Made by a program: the position numbers and the translations under genes
Part shown: piece by piece, positions 18,755 to 26,900 of the stretch
Layout: each line of letters begins with the position of its first letter
Position numbering within the stretch: position 1 is the first letter of the stretch
Source: Membranihabitans marinus
GTDB lineage: Bacteria; Bacteroidota; Bacteroidia; Chitinophagales; Saprospiraceae
Assembly (NCBI RefSeq): GCF_021729155.1
Contig: NZ_JAJQYA010000027.1
Location: forward strand, 1-64,000
Length of the DNA: 64,000 bases
Direction of reading: 5' to 3'
Notes under the pieces: model-generated
What the model saw: the letters and a program-made list of their open reading frames with translations, nothing else
Told to the model about the DNA's origin: nothing
The model's database searches: none

Positions 18755-20533
18755 TTAATATCCAGAATTTTTATTGCCGCTATACTTAGAACCTGATTTA
18801 GAAGATCCCGGTGTACCTTCACCAGCATCTGGACCTTCCGGTCTTTCCATTTCTTTATCCTCAGGTGTTGCAACATAAAACTCCACTCTACGATTTAAAT
18901 AAGCCTGCATTTCTTCTTTCTTATCTAAATCATAACCATCTTTCAATTCGGGGATAAGAGAATTAGTTTCCCCTCCGTATTGAATCATAAATCTTTCTCT
19001 TGGCAAGTCGTATCTCTCAACTAAATAGTCGATTACAGCACTTGCTCTCTTATAGGACAACACCTCGTTGTATTGAACATCTCCGCGGTTGTCGGTATGA
19101 CCTTTAACTACAATCTCTAGACTTGGATGGTTTTTCATAACCGTTGCTACATGATGTAATGAACCGTAAAATTCTGGCTTCACGTAGTATTTATTTAAAT
19201 CAAAATTAACCATGGGTAAAAACCACTCCGTCTTAATATTGTCCATTTTATTATTCACTAAAGAATTGATTTCATCTTCAGTTAAGTAATTGTTGTCTGG
19301 CATTTGAGCTACCCCATCGCTATCTACATCAAATCCAGGGGTAGAAAAAGGTTCTTTGTCCATGTAGTCTGCAATACCATCCTTATCACTATCCAAAACC
19401 ACTCCTCTTACATCTACTGGAGCATTGGGCGGTGTATCTGGCTCTTGATCTAACATATCGATAACTCCATCGCCATCAGTGTCGGTAAGATCCAATTGAG
19501 GTCTTGATTTCACTTCAGCAAGATCGTGCAACATAGGTGCGAAAGGATTCAACCAATAAAGTGGTTCTGTTCTTTTCTCGAATGATCCCAAATTTACATT
19601 TAAACTCAATGCCGTATGATAAATCAAATCAAAATTATTAGATCTATCTGCAGCAGATCTAAACTCAAATCCGTCCAACAAATCATTATCAGCGAAAATA
19701 GCTTGATGAGACAACCCTATATTAAATCGATCATTGATTTTTCTTGTAACTCCTACCGAAGCAGTAAACATTGGATAAACACTTTTTTCATCACCTAAGG
19801 CTCTTATGGTTTTTTCAACCCCACCTTCAGTTTCATATGAATCATCCAGTAAGTCTGCCAACCTTTCCCGAGCTATTTTTCTATCGTCTCTAGAAGTCAA
19901 GTTTAACCCTTCAGAAACCGATGCCCAATCGTAATTGGCATTGCCGTCAAAAAGATTAACTTTAGTTTTTGGAATTTCAAAACCCATACCCCCTGTTAGA
20001 TTAAAATTCCAATTGGTCGATGGTTTGTGAAATAAGATATTCCCAAGGTTTAATGCTACCTCAATAGCACCGGTGGTAACTGTTGTTTTATAATTTCTGT
20101 GAATACTCTCTACACCAGCCAGTCGACTCGACAAATTGTTTTGACGAATGGTCTTTTCTACTTCCATAACTGAAATACTACTCGCTCTTGCATCCAATCC
20201 CTTCGTATGCAATTGACTAAAAGAAGCCTTGATCGATATGTTATAGTTTAATGCCTTGCGCAAATGTAAACCATATCCCAAACCAGAAAAGTAATCTGCT
20301 TCTACATCCCCTACAATAAAAGGATGTCCTAGACTAACCCCAATTTCCCACATATCAAATGGCTTTGAAGAATAGGGATATTCTCCTGATCTCCATTTCG
20401 CATTCTGTTCAGGGTCAACAGTTCTATTGTCTTCAATACCAATATTGCCCATTCCTGAAGCAGAGGTATTTTGAGCCATAAGGCCAAAAGACGAAAAAAG
20501 CATAGTAATCGCGAAGTAAATTATTCGATTCAT
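18755..20533 (-). CDS. OmpA family outer-membrane protein with TSP3-type calcium repeats
   Basis: 592 residues from ATG 20533, which begins a clear signal peptide (MNRIIYFAITMLFSSFGLMAQ); the longer frame adds a non-signal stretch. The N-terminal half (about 40-340) is a predicted beta-barrel or beta-sheet region. Residues about 350-425 hold acidic calcium repeats (DTDGDGVIDMLD, DSDKDGIADYMD, DVDSDGV). Residues about 440-575 form an OmpA C-terminal peptidoglycan-binding domain (VVKGHTDNRGDVQYNEVLSYKRA, NRRVEFYV). The tail is Gly/Ser/Lys-rich. Likely role: tethering the outer membrane to peptidoglycan. Similar proteins are abundant in Bacteroidota; it is not one of the named T9SS parts. Confidence 0.9.
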   Translation of the reverse strand: MNRIIYFAITMLFSSFGLMAQNTSASGMGNIGIEDNRTVDPEQNAKWRSGEYPYSSKPFDMWEIGVSLGHPFIVGDVEADYFSGLGYGLHLRKALNYNISIKASFSQLHTKGLDARASSISVMEVEKTIRQNNLSSRLAGVESIHRNYKTTVTTGAIEVALNLGNILFHKPSTNWNFNLTGGMGFEIPKTKVNLFDGNANYDWASVSEGLNLTSRDDRKIARERLADLLDDSYETEGGVEKTIRALGDEKSVYPMFTASVGVTRKINDRFNIGLSHQAIFADNDLLDGFEFRSAADRSNNFDLIYHTALSLNVNLGSFEKRTEPLYWLNPFAPMLHDLAEVKSRPQLDLTDTDGDGVIDMLDQEPDTPPNAPVDVRGVVLDSDKDGIADYMDKEPFSTPGFDVDSDGVAQMPDNNYLTEDEINSLVNNKMDNIKTEWFLPMVNFDLNKYYVKPEFYGSLHHVATVMKNHPSLEIVVKGHTDNRGDVQYNEVLSYKRASAVIDYLVERYDLPRERFMIQYGGETNSLIPELKDGYDLDKKEEMQAYLNRRVEFYVATPEDKEMERPEGPDAGEGTPGSSKSGSKYSGNKNSGY

Positions 20534-20567
20534 AGGGCACGAGTTTATCCAAAAATTATTTTCTTTA

Positions 20568-20575
20568 CAAAGATA
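20568..20575 (-). promoter_or_regulatory. -7 box upstream of the OmpA-like gene
   Basis: TATCTTTG on the minus strand, 34 nt before the start codon. No convincing -33 TTTG. Confidence 0.5.
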
Positions 20576-20650
20576 TTCCATAGAATATAAATTATCTAAT
20601 CATTTTGTATTATTTCTAAACGTTAACACTTAATATTAAATTAAAATAAT

Positions 20651-21658
20651 ATGGTTTTTACCACGGAATTTCAATCTTATACCTCTAATTACGCAGAAAC
20701 AGATAAAAAGTCACATAATTTAATCTTATTTCAAACAAAAAATGATCAATTAAACATTTTTGGGAGTCAATTCAATTTATTAAGTGACTTCCCTAGAAAT
20801 ACATACCTGTGCAGTAACTCTAACGCAGATCAATTCGAACTTACTCCCTATTTTGGTCAAGATGTTCAAATCTTTAATAAATTAATTTATGTTTCTACAC
20901 TCCAAGATACATTGCGCATGATTTCGAATGGTCTCATAACAAATCACAAAAAATGTGCTATGACTTTCATTGGTAGTGATCTAAGGGGGAGTTCAAAGGT
21001 ATCATATTTTTTTGAGACGACAAAGAAAATTACGTTATTCTCAAATTTATTAGGTCACCAAAAACATTTAAATGGAAATACCATATCTGGCAGTTTAAAT
21101 TCATTGCCATTAGGAAGTTTAAAGCAAAACATTATTCAATCACAAATATCTATTGAAGAAAGTCAGTTTGTTTTTTTTAATATCAACGCTCTTAAATATT
21201 CCGATGCTCCAGGACAGATAGGAAGTAATCCAAGTGGAATTTCTTCAGAAGAAGCCAATCAACTGGCCTACCTTGCTGGACGCAGTACTAAAAATAAATT
21301 TTTCATATTCTATGGATTGGAAGAAATTGACAAAGACCAAGACCTTCTCACTCACAATTTAATTGCTCAAATGTCTTGGTACTATTTGGAAGGAAGCAAA
21401 AATCCTGTAATTAGACCAGAACAGATTCAAAACAAACAAGAGTATTATATCGAATCCTCTCTTTATTCGGATAACTTAAAATATATTAAAGATTTAGACA
21501 CTGGACTTTGGTTCCACAAAATACCTTTTGAACTATCCTCAGAATATGCTGACTATCAATGGATATTATCCAATCATCAGGAATATATCGAAACCTCAAA
21601 TGAAGACATCCCATATCGCCTACTCGAAATGTATGACAACCTAAAATCAACCTTCTAG
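20651..21658 (+). CDS. degenerate ureohydrolase (formimidoylglutamase/arginase-like)
   Basis: 335 residues. The C-terminal half follows the Bacteroidota formimidoylglutamase-like family: SDAPGQIGSNPSGISSEEANQLAYLAG, then a helix ending LIAQMSWYYLEG, and a C-terminal tail of Trp/Tyr motifs. The metal-binding motifs of active ureohydrolases are gone: where a GGxHD-type motif is expected it reads FIGSDLRGSS, the DxxxD motif is replaced by FSNLLGH, and SFD is FFN. It is therefore unlikely to be a manganese hydrolase and may be structural or regulatory. No signal peptide. It converges with murF (12-base overlap). Recognition rests on motif memory, so family-level confidence is moderate. Confidence 0.65.
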   Translation: MVFTTEFQSYTSNYAETDKKSHNLILFQTKNDQLNIFGSQFNLLSDFPRNTYLCSNSNADQFELTPYFGQDVQIFNKLIYVSTLQDTLRMISNGLITNHKKCAMTFIGSDLRGSSKVSYFFETTKKITLFSNLLGHQKHLNGNTISGSLNSLPLGSLKQNIIQSQISIEESQFVFFNINALKYSDAPGQIGSNPSGISSEEANQLAYLAGRSTKNKFFIFYGLEEIDKDQDLLTHNLIAQMSWYYLEGSKNPVIRPEQIQNKQEYYIESSLYSDNLKYIKDLDTGLWFHKIPFELSSEYADYQWILSNHQEYIETSNEDIPYRLLEMYDNLKSTF

Positions 21659-22957
21659 TAAGCGTTCCAATTTTAAACTCCTTGACCCTTTAATAAACAA
21701 ATGGTAACCATCAAAACGTTGATAACTTTCTTTAGATGACAATAAATCGTTTATGGAATTAAAAAATATAAACCCTGAATAAGAAATATTTTTCTCGAGT
21801 TCTACAAATTGAGGACCAATAAAAACGACGTCATCAATCCCCTTCTCCAGTATTCGTTTCATTAGGGACAGATGCTCCTCAGCAGCTACCGAACCCAATT
21901 CTCCCATCTCACCGATAATAAAGGCCTTGGGACTGGGGAAGGCCGAATCAAAAGCAGTGAGGGAAGCCCACATACTGGTAGGATTGGCATTGTAGGCATC
22001 TAGATACACCTTATTATTCCTCCATTCTACCATTGCAGACCTATTTTCACCGGGCTCAAAGTCTGACAGAAATTCTTTTATCTCTTCGAGTTCAATACCA
22101 AAATACAAAGCTAGATGAATGGCATTAACTAAGTTTTTAAAATGGTGGTGACCTATTAATCGAGTCGGAAAAATAAAACTTCGCCCATCATGTTCTATTT
22201 TTAAATTAATGTAGGGATTCTCTTCTACTAATTCTATTTTTACTTTGTCCGTCACCGCTCCATATACCACCTTGTCCACCGGGTGATTGAGTAAGGGGGC
22301 TATAGAAGTTTCATCTCTATTACAAAATAAAATCCCTTTATGTTCATACAAATAATCGGCCAATTCAGCTTTGGCTTTGAGTACTCCGGCTTCCGAGCCT
22401 AAAAACTCTAAATGAGATTTTCCAATATTAATAATCATACCGTAATGAGGCTGACCGATGTGGCAAAGAAATTCGATCTCTTTAAAGTGGTTCGTTCCCA
22501 TTTCCAAGACCATAAAATTGCAATCTCTCGGTGCATTCAAGATGGTCAAGGGCAGACCAATATGATTGTTAAAATTACCAGGAGTCTTGTGTACCTTGTA
22601 TTTCAAAGACAATAAACCGGCGATCAATTCTTTATTCGTCGTTTTGCCATTGCTACCAGTAATGGCCAATACAGGAGACTTAAATTGCTTGACATGCCAT
22701 TTGGCCAATTCTTGCATCATCTCCAAAGGATGGTCAACCAAACAGTAACTATCAAAATCTACATCGTAATGCCAATAAGAGCAGACGATCATACTCACTC
22801 CCTTTTCAATAGCCTGTGGAATAAAATCATGGCCATTGAAGTGCTGTCCTTCCAATGCAAAAAAGATTTCTCCTGGTTGTAACTTCCGACTATCTATGCC
22901 TACTCCAGTTGAAGCTAAAAAGGCATTGTAAACAGTTTGTAAATTTTGATTTTCCAT
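21647..22957 (-). CDS. murF: UDP-N-acetylmuramoyl-tripeptide--D-alanyl-D-alanine ligase
   Basis: 436 residues. MurF adds D-Ala-D-Ala to the peptidoglycan precursor in the cytoplasm. N-terminal domain with GVGIDSRKLQPGEIFFALEG (about 18-37), ATP-binding GSNGKTT (101-107), the central NNHIGLPLTIL and VLEMGTNHFKEIEFL, and the C-terminal YNANPTSMWASLTAFD. Full length. It follows gldJ on the same strand, as I recall for other Bacteroidota, but an intrinsic terminator lies 12 nt before its ATG, so it depends on read-through or on another start point. Confidence 0.94.
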   Translation of the reverse strand: MENQNLQTVYNAFLASTGVGIDSRKLQPGEIFFALEGQHFNGHDFIPQAIEKGVSMIVCSYWHYDVDFDSYCLVDHPLEMMQELAKWHVKQFKSPVLAITGSNGKTTNKELIAGLLSLKYKVHKTPGNFNNHIGLPLTILNAPRDCNFMVLEMGTNHFKEIEFLCHIGQPHYGMIINIGKSHLEFLGSEAGVLKAKAELADYLYEHKGILFCNRDETSIAPLLNHPVDKVVYGAVTDKVKIELVEENPYINLKIEHDGRSFIFPTRLIGHHHFKNLVNAIHLALYFGIELEEIKEFLSDFEPGENRSAMVEWRNNKVYLDAYNANPTSMWASLTAFDSAFPSPKAFIIGEMGELGSVAAEEHLSLMKRILEKGIDDVVFIGPQFVELEKNISYSGFIFFNSINDLLSSKESYQRFDGYHLFIKGSRSLKLERLLEG

Positions 22958-22969
22958 ATTCCTCTAAAT

Positions 22970-22998
22970 AAAAAAGCCTCCAATAAAATTGAAGGCTT
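22970..22998 (-). terminator. terminator between gldJ and murF
   Basis: On the minus strand AAGCCTTCAA pairs with TTGGAGGCTT (one wobble), followed by six T residues. The T-run ends 12 nt before the murF start codon and lies about 40 nt after the gldJ stop. Confidence 0.85.
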
Positions 22999-23037
22999 CT
23001 TATGACTTATAATAATATTTAATGTAAAATTAAATAA

Positions 23038-24537
23038 TTAAAATTTTCTTTTACTTTTCTTTTTGGATGCTTTTTTAAATTGATTTCCTCCAGCTCCATC
23101 ATTTCCTGCGGAAGGACCATTTCTTGTCATCGCACATCTAAATCCAAGGGATCTACTAGATTTTGATTGATCCATATATCTGCGCGCACCTGGACTCAAC
23201 CAATACGGTCTATCTGCCCAACTACCGCCTTTAATAACTCTAGTACTGTCTGAGATCAATGAATTTTCACCAAATACATACTCAGCACCTGAGTCTTCAT
23301 CACCATCTAAATAATTACGGGCATCGGCGACATCCAAAGATTCAATTCGCTTAACTTCCTCATCCGACATCAATCGCTCTTGTAAACGACCATATTCATC
23401 TTTTTCAACTAGAGAACCGTCTTCGTTTCTCACTTTGGTCTTAAATTCATTTCCTCTAAATGGATTTAAATCTTGATTGTCAACATCTCTCAATGTCAAA
23501 CTATTGGTAGGTCTGTAAACATCAGCCACCCACTCATTGACATTTCCCGCCATATTGTACAATCCAAAATCGTTGGGATAAAAATCTCTTACTGGTCCTG
23601 GAATAGAAGCCTTGTCATTAAGGTTTCCAGAAACCCCCATATAGTTACCACTTCTCACCTTAAAGTTGGCCAAGAAAGCTCCTTGCTCTTTCCCTCTATA
23701 TTTATATCTCAAACTATTGCCATCCCAAGGATAAATTCTTCGATCGGATATCAAATCATTTTGCTCAGATTCCAAGTTGCCAAGCAATCCGTATGCGGCG
23801 TATTCCCACTCAGCTTCAGTAGGCAATCGGTAACTAGGTAACATAATACCATCGCTATAATTTACCGAACGCTCTCCTCCAGTAGACAAATCTTTTAAAT
23901 TTTTCTTTACAGAACCTTCATATTTCCCTGCCAAATAAGCCTCGGTATTAAAGTTGTCTGCATTTTTTTGCTCGGGATTGGGATTTAAAACCCCTTTTTC
24001 GATCAATAACATCTCATTGACACGGTCGGTACGCCATTTACAAAATTCATTGGCTTGATCCCAAGACACTCCCACTACTGGATAATCGTCGTAAGACGGA
24101 TGTCTAAAGTAGTTCTCAACATAAGGTTCGTTATATGCCAACTCTTCCCGCCATACCATAGTATCGGGCAATATCTCTCTTAGTCTTTCGGGATATTGTT
24201 CGCCAAATACCCTTCTATTCCAATATACAAATTCTCGGTAGTCGATATTGGCCACTTCGGTCTCATCCATATAAAACGATGATACCGTTACTCTCCTAGG
24301 AACAGCATCCCACTGGAACATAACATCCTCCTGTGGATTGCCCATGGTAAAAGTTCCCCCTTCGATCAATACTAGATTGGGTCCAGCAATCTGTCCTTTA
24401 TAGTCCAGCTTCTGGAAGCCACCCCATTCCTCACTATTGTATACCCAACCAGTAGCTGAAGATCGATCTTGCTTTTTACAAGAAACCAAGGCAGTAGTCA
24501 ACGCCAAAAACATTATTACAATTGAATATCTACTCAT
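23038..24537 (-). CDS. gldJ: gliding motility/T9SS lipoprotein GldJ
   Basis: 499 residues. Lipoprotein signal with lipobox ALVSC, Cys at residue 20. The body is an FGE/SUMF1-type domain: AGPNLVLIEGGTFTMG, YMDETEVANIDYREFVYW, YPVVGVSWDQANEFCKWRTDR, YRLPTEAEWEYAA, DFGLYNMAGNVNEWVADVYRPT, VIKGGSWADRPYWLSPGARRY and LGFRCAM. It matches GldJ rather than GldK: the TGWVYN...GGFQ opening, the VKRIESLDVADARNYLDGD stretch, and the neighbours murF downstream and porU/porV nearby, as in Flavobacterium. GldJ is needed for gliding and T9SS function and stabilises GldK there. A basic tail (KKASKKKSKRKF) closes the protein. Confidence 0.9.
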   Translation of the reverse strand: MSRYSIVIMFLALTTALVSCKKQDRSSATGWVYNSEEWGGFQKLDYKGQIAGPNLVLIEGGTFTMGNPQEDVMFQWDAVPRRVTVSSFYMDETEVANIDYREFVYWNRRVFGEQYPERLREILPDTMVWREELAYNEPYVENYFRHPSYDDYPVVGVSWDQANEFCKWRTDRVNEMLLIEKGVLNPNPEQKNADNFNTEAYLAGKYEGSVKKNLKDLSTGGERSVNYSDGIMLPSYRLPTEAEWEYAAYGLLGNLESEQNDLISDRRIYPWDGNSLRYKYRGKEQGAFLANFKVRSGNYMGVSGNLNDKASIPGPVRDFYPNDFGLYNMAGNVNEWVADVYRPTNSLTLRDVDNQDLNPFRGNEFKTKVRNEDGSLVEKDEYGRLQERLMSDEEVKRIESLDVADARNYLDGDEDSGAEYVFGENSLISDSTRVIKGGSWADRPYWLSPGARRYMDQSKSSRSLGFRCAMTRNGPSAGNDGAGGNQFKKASKKKSKRKF

Positions 24538-24843
24538 CTCTGCTAATTAATAAATTAAATTTTGTCCACTTCTCGGACGATTTCAACATAAAAACTAAAC
24601 GGCAAATTTTAGTTCTTATTTTGCAACCGAAAATAAATTGCAAATATAATAAAACATATTTCTTTTTGGATTTTAAATGGCCTAAGTGCTTCAACGACAC
24701 CAGTTTTTTCCCCTCATCACCGAGGATATAATATGTAAACCTTATAACTTATTATCCCTATTGAATCCTATATTAAAATGATAATTTTTATGATATATTT
24801 CCCACAACTAATCCATTATACATTCAATATTACCATATTAATC
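24538..24843. other. divergent intergenic region gldJ / membrane protein
   Basis: About 300 AT-rich bases between divergent transcription units. It holds a -7 box TATATTTG for gldJ on the minus strand (24648-24641). Nothing else recognised. Confidence 0.5.
24641..24648 (-). promoter_or_regulatory. -7 box upstream of gldJ
   Basis: TATATTTG on the minus strand followed by C, 103 nt before the gldJ start. No clear -33 element. Confidence 0.45.
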
Positions 24844-24851
24844 TATATTTG
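24844..24851 (+). promoter_or_regulatory. -7 box of the membrane protein/porU transcript
   Basis: TATATTTG matches TAnnTTTG. The TTG that would extend the downstream frame is part of this box, which argues that translation starts later, at ATG 24873 or 24882. Confidence 0.5.
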
Positions 24852-24872
24852 ATACATAGGGTAGAAAATTTA

Positions 24873-26900
24873 ATGTCATCTATGAAATTTGTTGAAAATT
24901 TCTTGCTTATAATTTTATCATTCTTTTTTTATGGCTTCTGCATTTGGTGGATAGCAGTACCACTCAGTGCTTTCCCAGCTTTGGGGATTTGGTCTTTTAC
25001 CAATTTTACCTCCCTCAATCATATCCTATCGCCACCATATAACCTACCTTTATGGTTGCCCATGTCAGATCACGGCCTCCCACTATTCCTCGATCCTTCG
25101 TCATGGAACCCATTAGTTCTATGGGCCTCCCGTCTTTCTAGTTCACTCTCTATTTCCACTTTAGTCATCTATTTAACATCTTTAGCCGGTCTATCTACCA
25201 TATGGATATATATATCACTTCGATTATCAGAATTATCTAGACCATCCCTGTTGACCATCATCATAGCCTATGCCCTCCTCTCGATGACAGTATTGAACAC
25301 GGGAAATATCAATATATTTATCAGTTTTCTTATCCTCCCTATATGGGTTCACACCATATATCAATATCTGAAACATTCGAATATTCTACATCTATGGATA
25401 CTGGCAGGCATTACCTTTATTGCCTCAGTCACTCTGTCCTACTATCCCATTATCCTGTGTATCCTACTCCTCTTTTGCCTATATAAAATCTACAAAGAAG
25501 ACCAAACTCTATCTATCCAGAGAGCCCTATTCGTTCTTCTTTTTGCCTCATTATTCTATGGATGGTTGATATATGAGTCCCTCATATATTATCAAAGCAT
25601 ATCTCCCAATGCCAACTGGTCAGAAATAGTTAGAACTCTTTTAAAAACTGAATTAGATCGGTTAGATACCACTACCTTCTTCACTATTTTGATATTTCTT
25701 TCCGTCTTTCTAATTATTTTCTTCAAGAAAAATAAAATAAGTTTCGATAAAAAAATATCCCTTCGTCAACAAATTTATATAACCACTATTATCATATTAA
25801 TATGGGGCATAACTACCTTGACAAACTCCCATATATCTATTTCTCAACATCTGACCACTGATGTCAAAAACCAAAATAACGCCCTTGGATGTACTATAGA
25901 TACAACAACTACAAAAGACCACATCCCATTTTTTCAACCAATACAAATATTGGAGATTGAAGAACAACTTCTGCCAAAGTCATTCCCTGTCAGCAACAAT
26001 AGTTTTCCTTTAATATACTACTCTGCCGATCCTATTACTAACCTTCCCCATGTAAGTTTCCATGGAGACAGTTTCAAAATAAATCAGTTTATCCCATTTC
26101 GGCAATTGAGCTTTGAGACCGAGGCTCATAAAACCCAAAAAATTATTTTCAATCAGCCCTACTCTCCGCATTGGCAAGTCAATATCGATAAAAAACGAAG
26201 TCAAATCCATGTAGATACTAACAATCGAATGGAGATAAATATAAAACCTGGTCAACATTATATTGAATTCAATTACTGGCCTGGAGGATTAATAAATCTC
26301 TACCTGACTTCAATTGCCTTACTTTTCCTAGTATCACTATACTTAGGTCTGCGTTCTTTCAAGAAATACGGACTGTATTATATTTTACTGACAATATTGC
26401 TCATCATCACATTATACCCCATCAAACCATCATCAGTCAATGCCATAACCGTGGAGAATGATGCCATAGATACCTTATCTTGGAATATGAATTATGAATA
26501 TCCAAATCCCAATTGGAAGTTAAATACAGGACATTTGGATATTGAAAAATCCAAAAATGGATTTAGATCTGAGAGACTAAATAAGGATCAAATATATAGT
26601 GCTACCTTAGCCATTCCATTTAAAAGAAATTATTCTGGGAAAAAACTAATATACCAATTCGATGTTCTTACTGCAACTGATGTAAAATTTGCTGTGGTTT
26701 TAGTCGTTAAAAAAGATAATCTAGATCAACATCAAATTCAATACCTAGAGACTTTTGGGCGAGAAGATTGGTCGTCAATTTCGGGCCATTTTGACCTCCC
26801 AATGGACAGTAGTACTGTAGATAGTTTGGCATTTTACATATGGAATTATGAAAAAAATGAATTAAGGATGGATGACATAAAAACGGAAATTAAGGAATGA
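24873..26900 (+). CDS. polytopic YfhO/GT-C-like membrane protein coupled to porU
   Basis: 675 residues from ATG 24873 (24882 also possible). About eight membrane spans in residues 1-320, a periplasmic stretch (about 325-470) with FNQPYSPHWQVNIDKK...PGQHYIEFNYWPGG, which resembles the extracytoplasmic end of YfhO-type membrane proteins, two more spans, and a soluble C-terminal beta domain (about 535-675). YfhO and GT-C proteins act on lipid-linked sugars. The stop overlaps the porU start (ATGA), so it is translationally coupled to the T9SS sortase. A role in the glycan to which PorU joins cargo is my inference. The catalytic acidic motif of GT-C enzymes is not evident to me. Confidence 0.6.
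   Translation: MSSMKFVENFLLIILSFFFYGFCIWWIAVPLSAFPALGIWSFTNFTSLNHILSPPYNLPLWLPMSDHGLPLFLDPSSWNPLVLWASRLSSSLSISTLVIYLTSLAGLSTIWIYISLRLSELSRPSLLTIIIAYALLSMTVLNTGNINIFISFLILPIWVHTIYQYLKHSNILHLWILAGITFIASVTLSYYPIILCILLLFCLYKIYKEDQTLSIQRALFVLLFASLFYGWLIYESLIYYQSISPNANWSEIVRTLLKTELDRLDTTTFFTILIFLSVFLIIFFKKNKISFDKKISLRQQIYITTIIILIWGITTLTNSHISISQHLTTDVKNQNNALGCTIDTTTTKDHIPFFQPIQILEIEEQLLPKSFPVSNNSFPLIYYSADPITNLPHVSFHGDSFKINQFIPFRQLSFETEAHKTQKIIFNQPYSPHWQVNIDKKRSQIHVDTNNRMEINIKPGQHYIEFNYWPGGLINLYLTSIALLFLVSLYLGLRSFKKYGLYYILLTILLIITLYPIKPSSVNAITVENDAIDTLSWNMNYEYPNPNWKLNTGHLDIEKSKNGFRSERLNKDQIYSATLAIPFKRNYSGKKLIYQFDVLTATDVKFAVVLVVKKDNLDQHQIQYLETFGREDWSSISGHFDLPMDSSTVDSLAFYIWNYEKNELRMDDIKTEIKE

Noticed and set aside
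20651-21658. Annotating the gene as an active formimidoylglutamase (hutG) or arginase
   Set aside because: The three metal-binding motifs are all missing and no histidine-degradation gene is nearby.
23038-24537. Calling the SUMF1-type lipoprotein GldK/PorK
   Set aside because: GldK shares the fold, but gldL, gldM and gldN are not adjacent, and the motifs and the neighbours murF and porU/porV fit GldJ.
24849-24872. TTG start extending the membrane protein by eight codons
   Set aside because: The TTG is the end of the -7 box TATATTTG, so the mRNA probably starts downstream of it.
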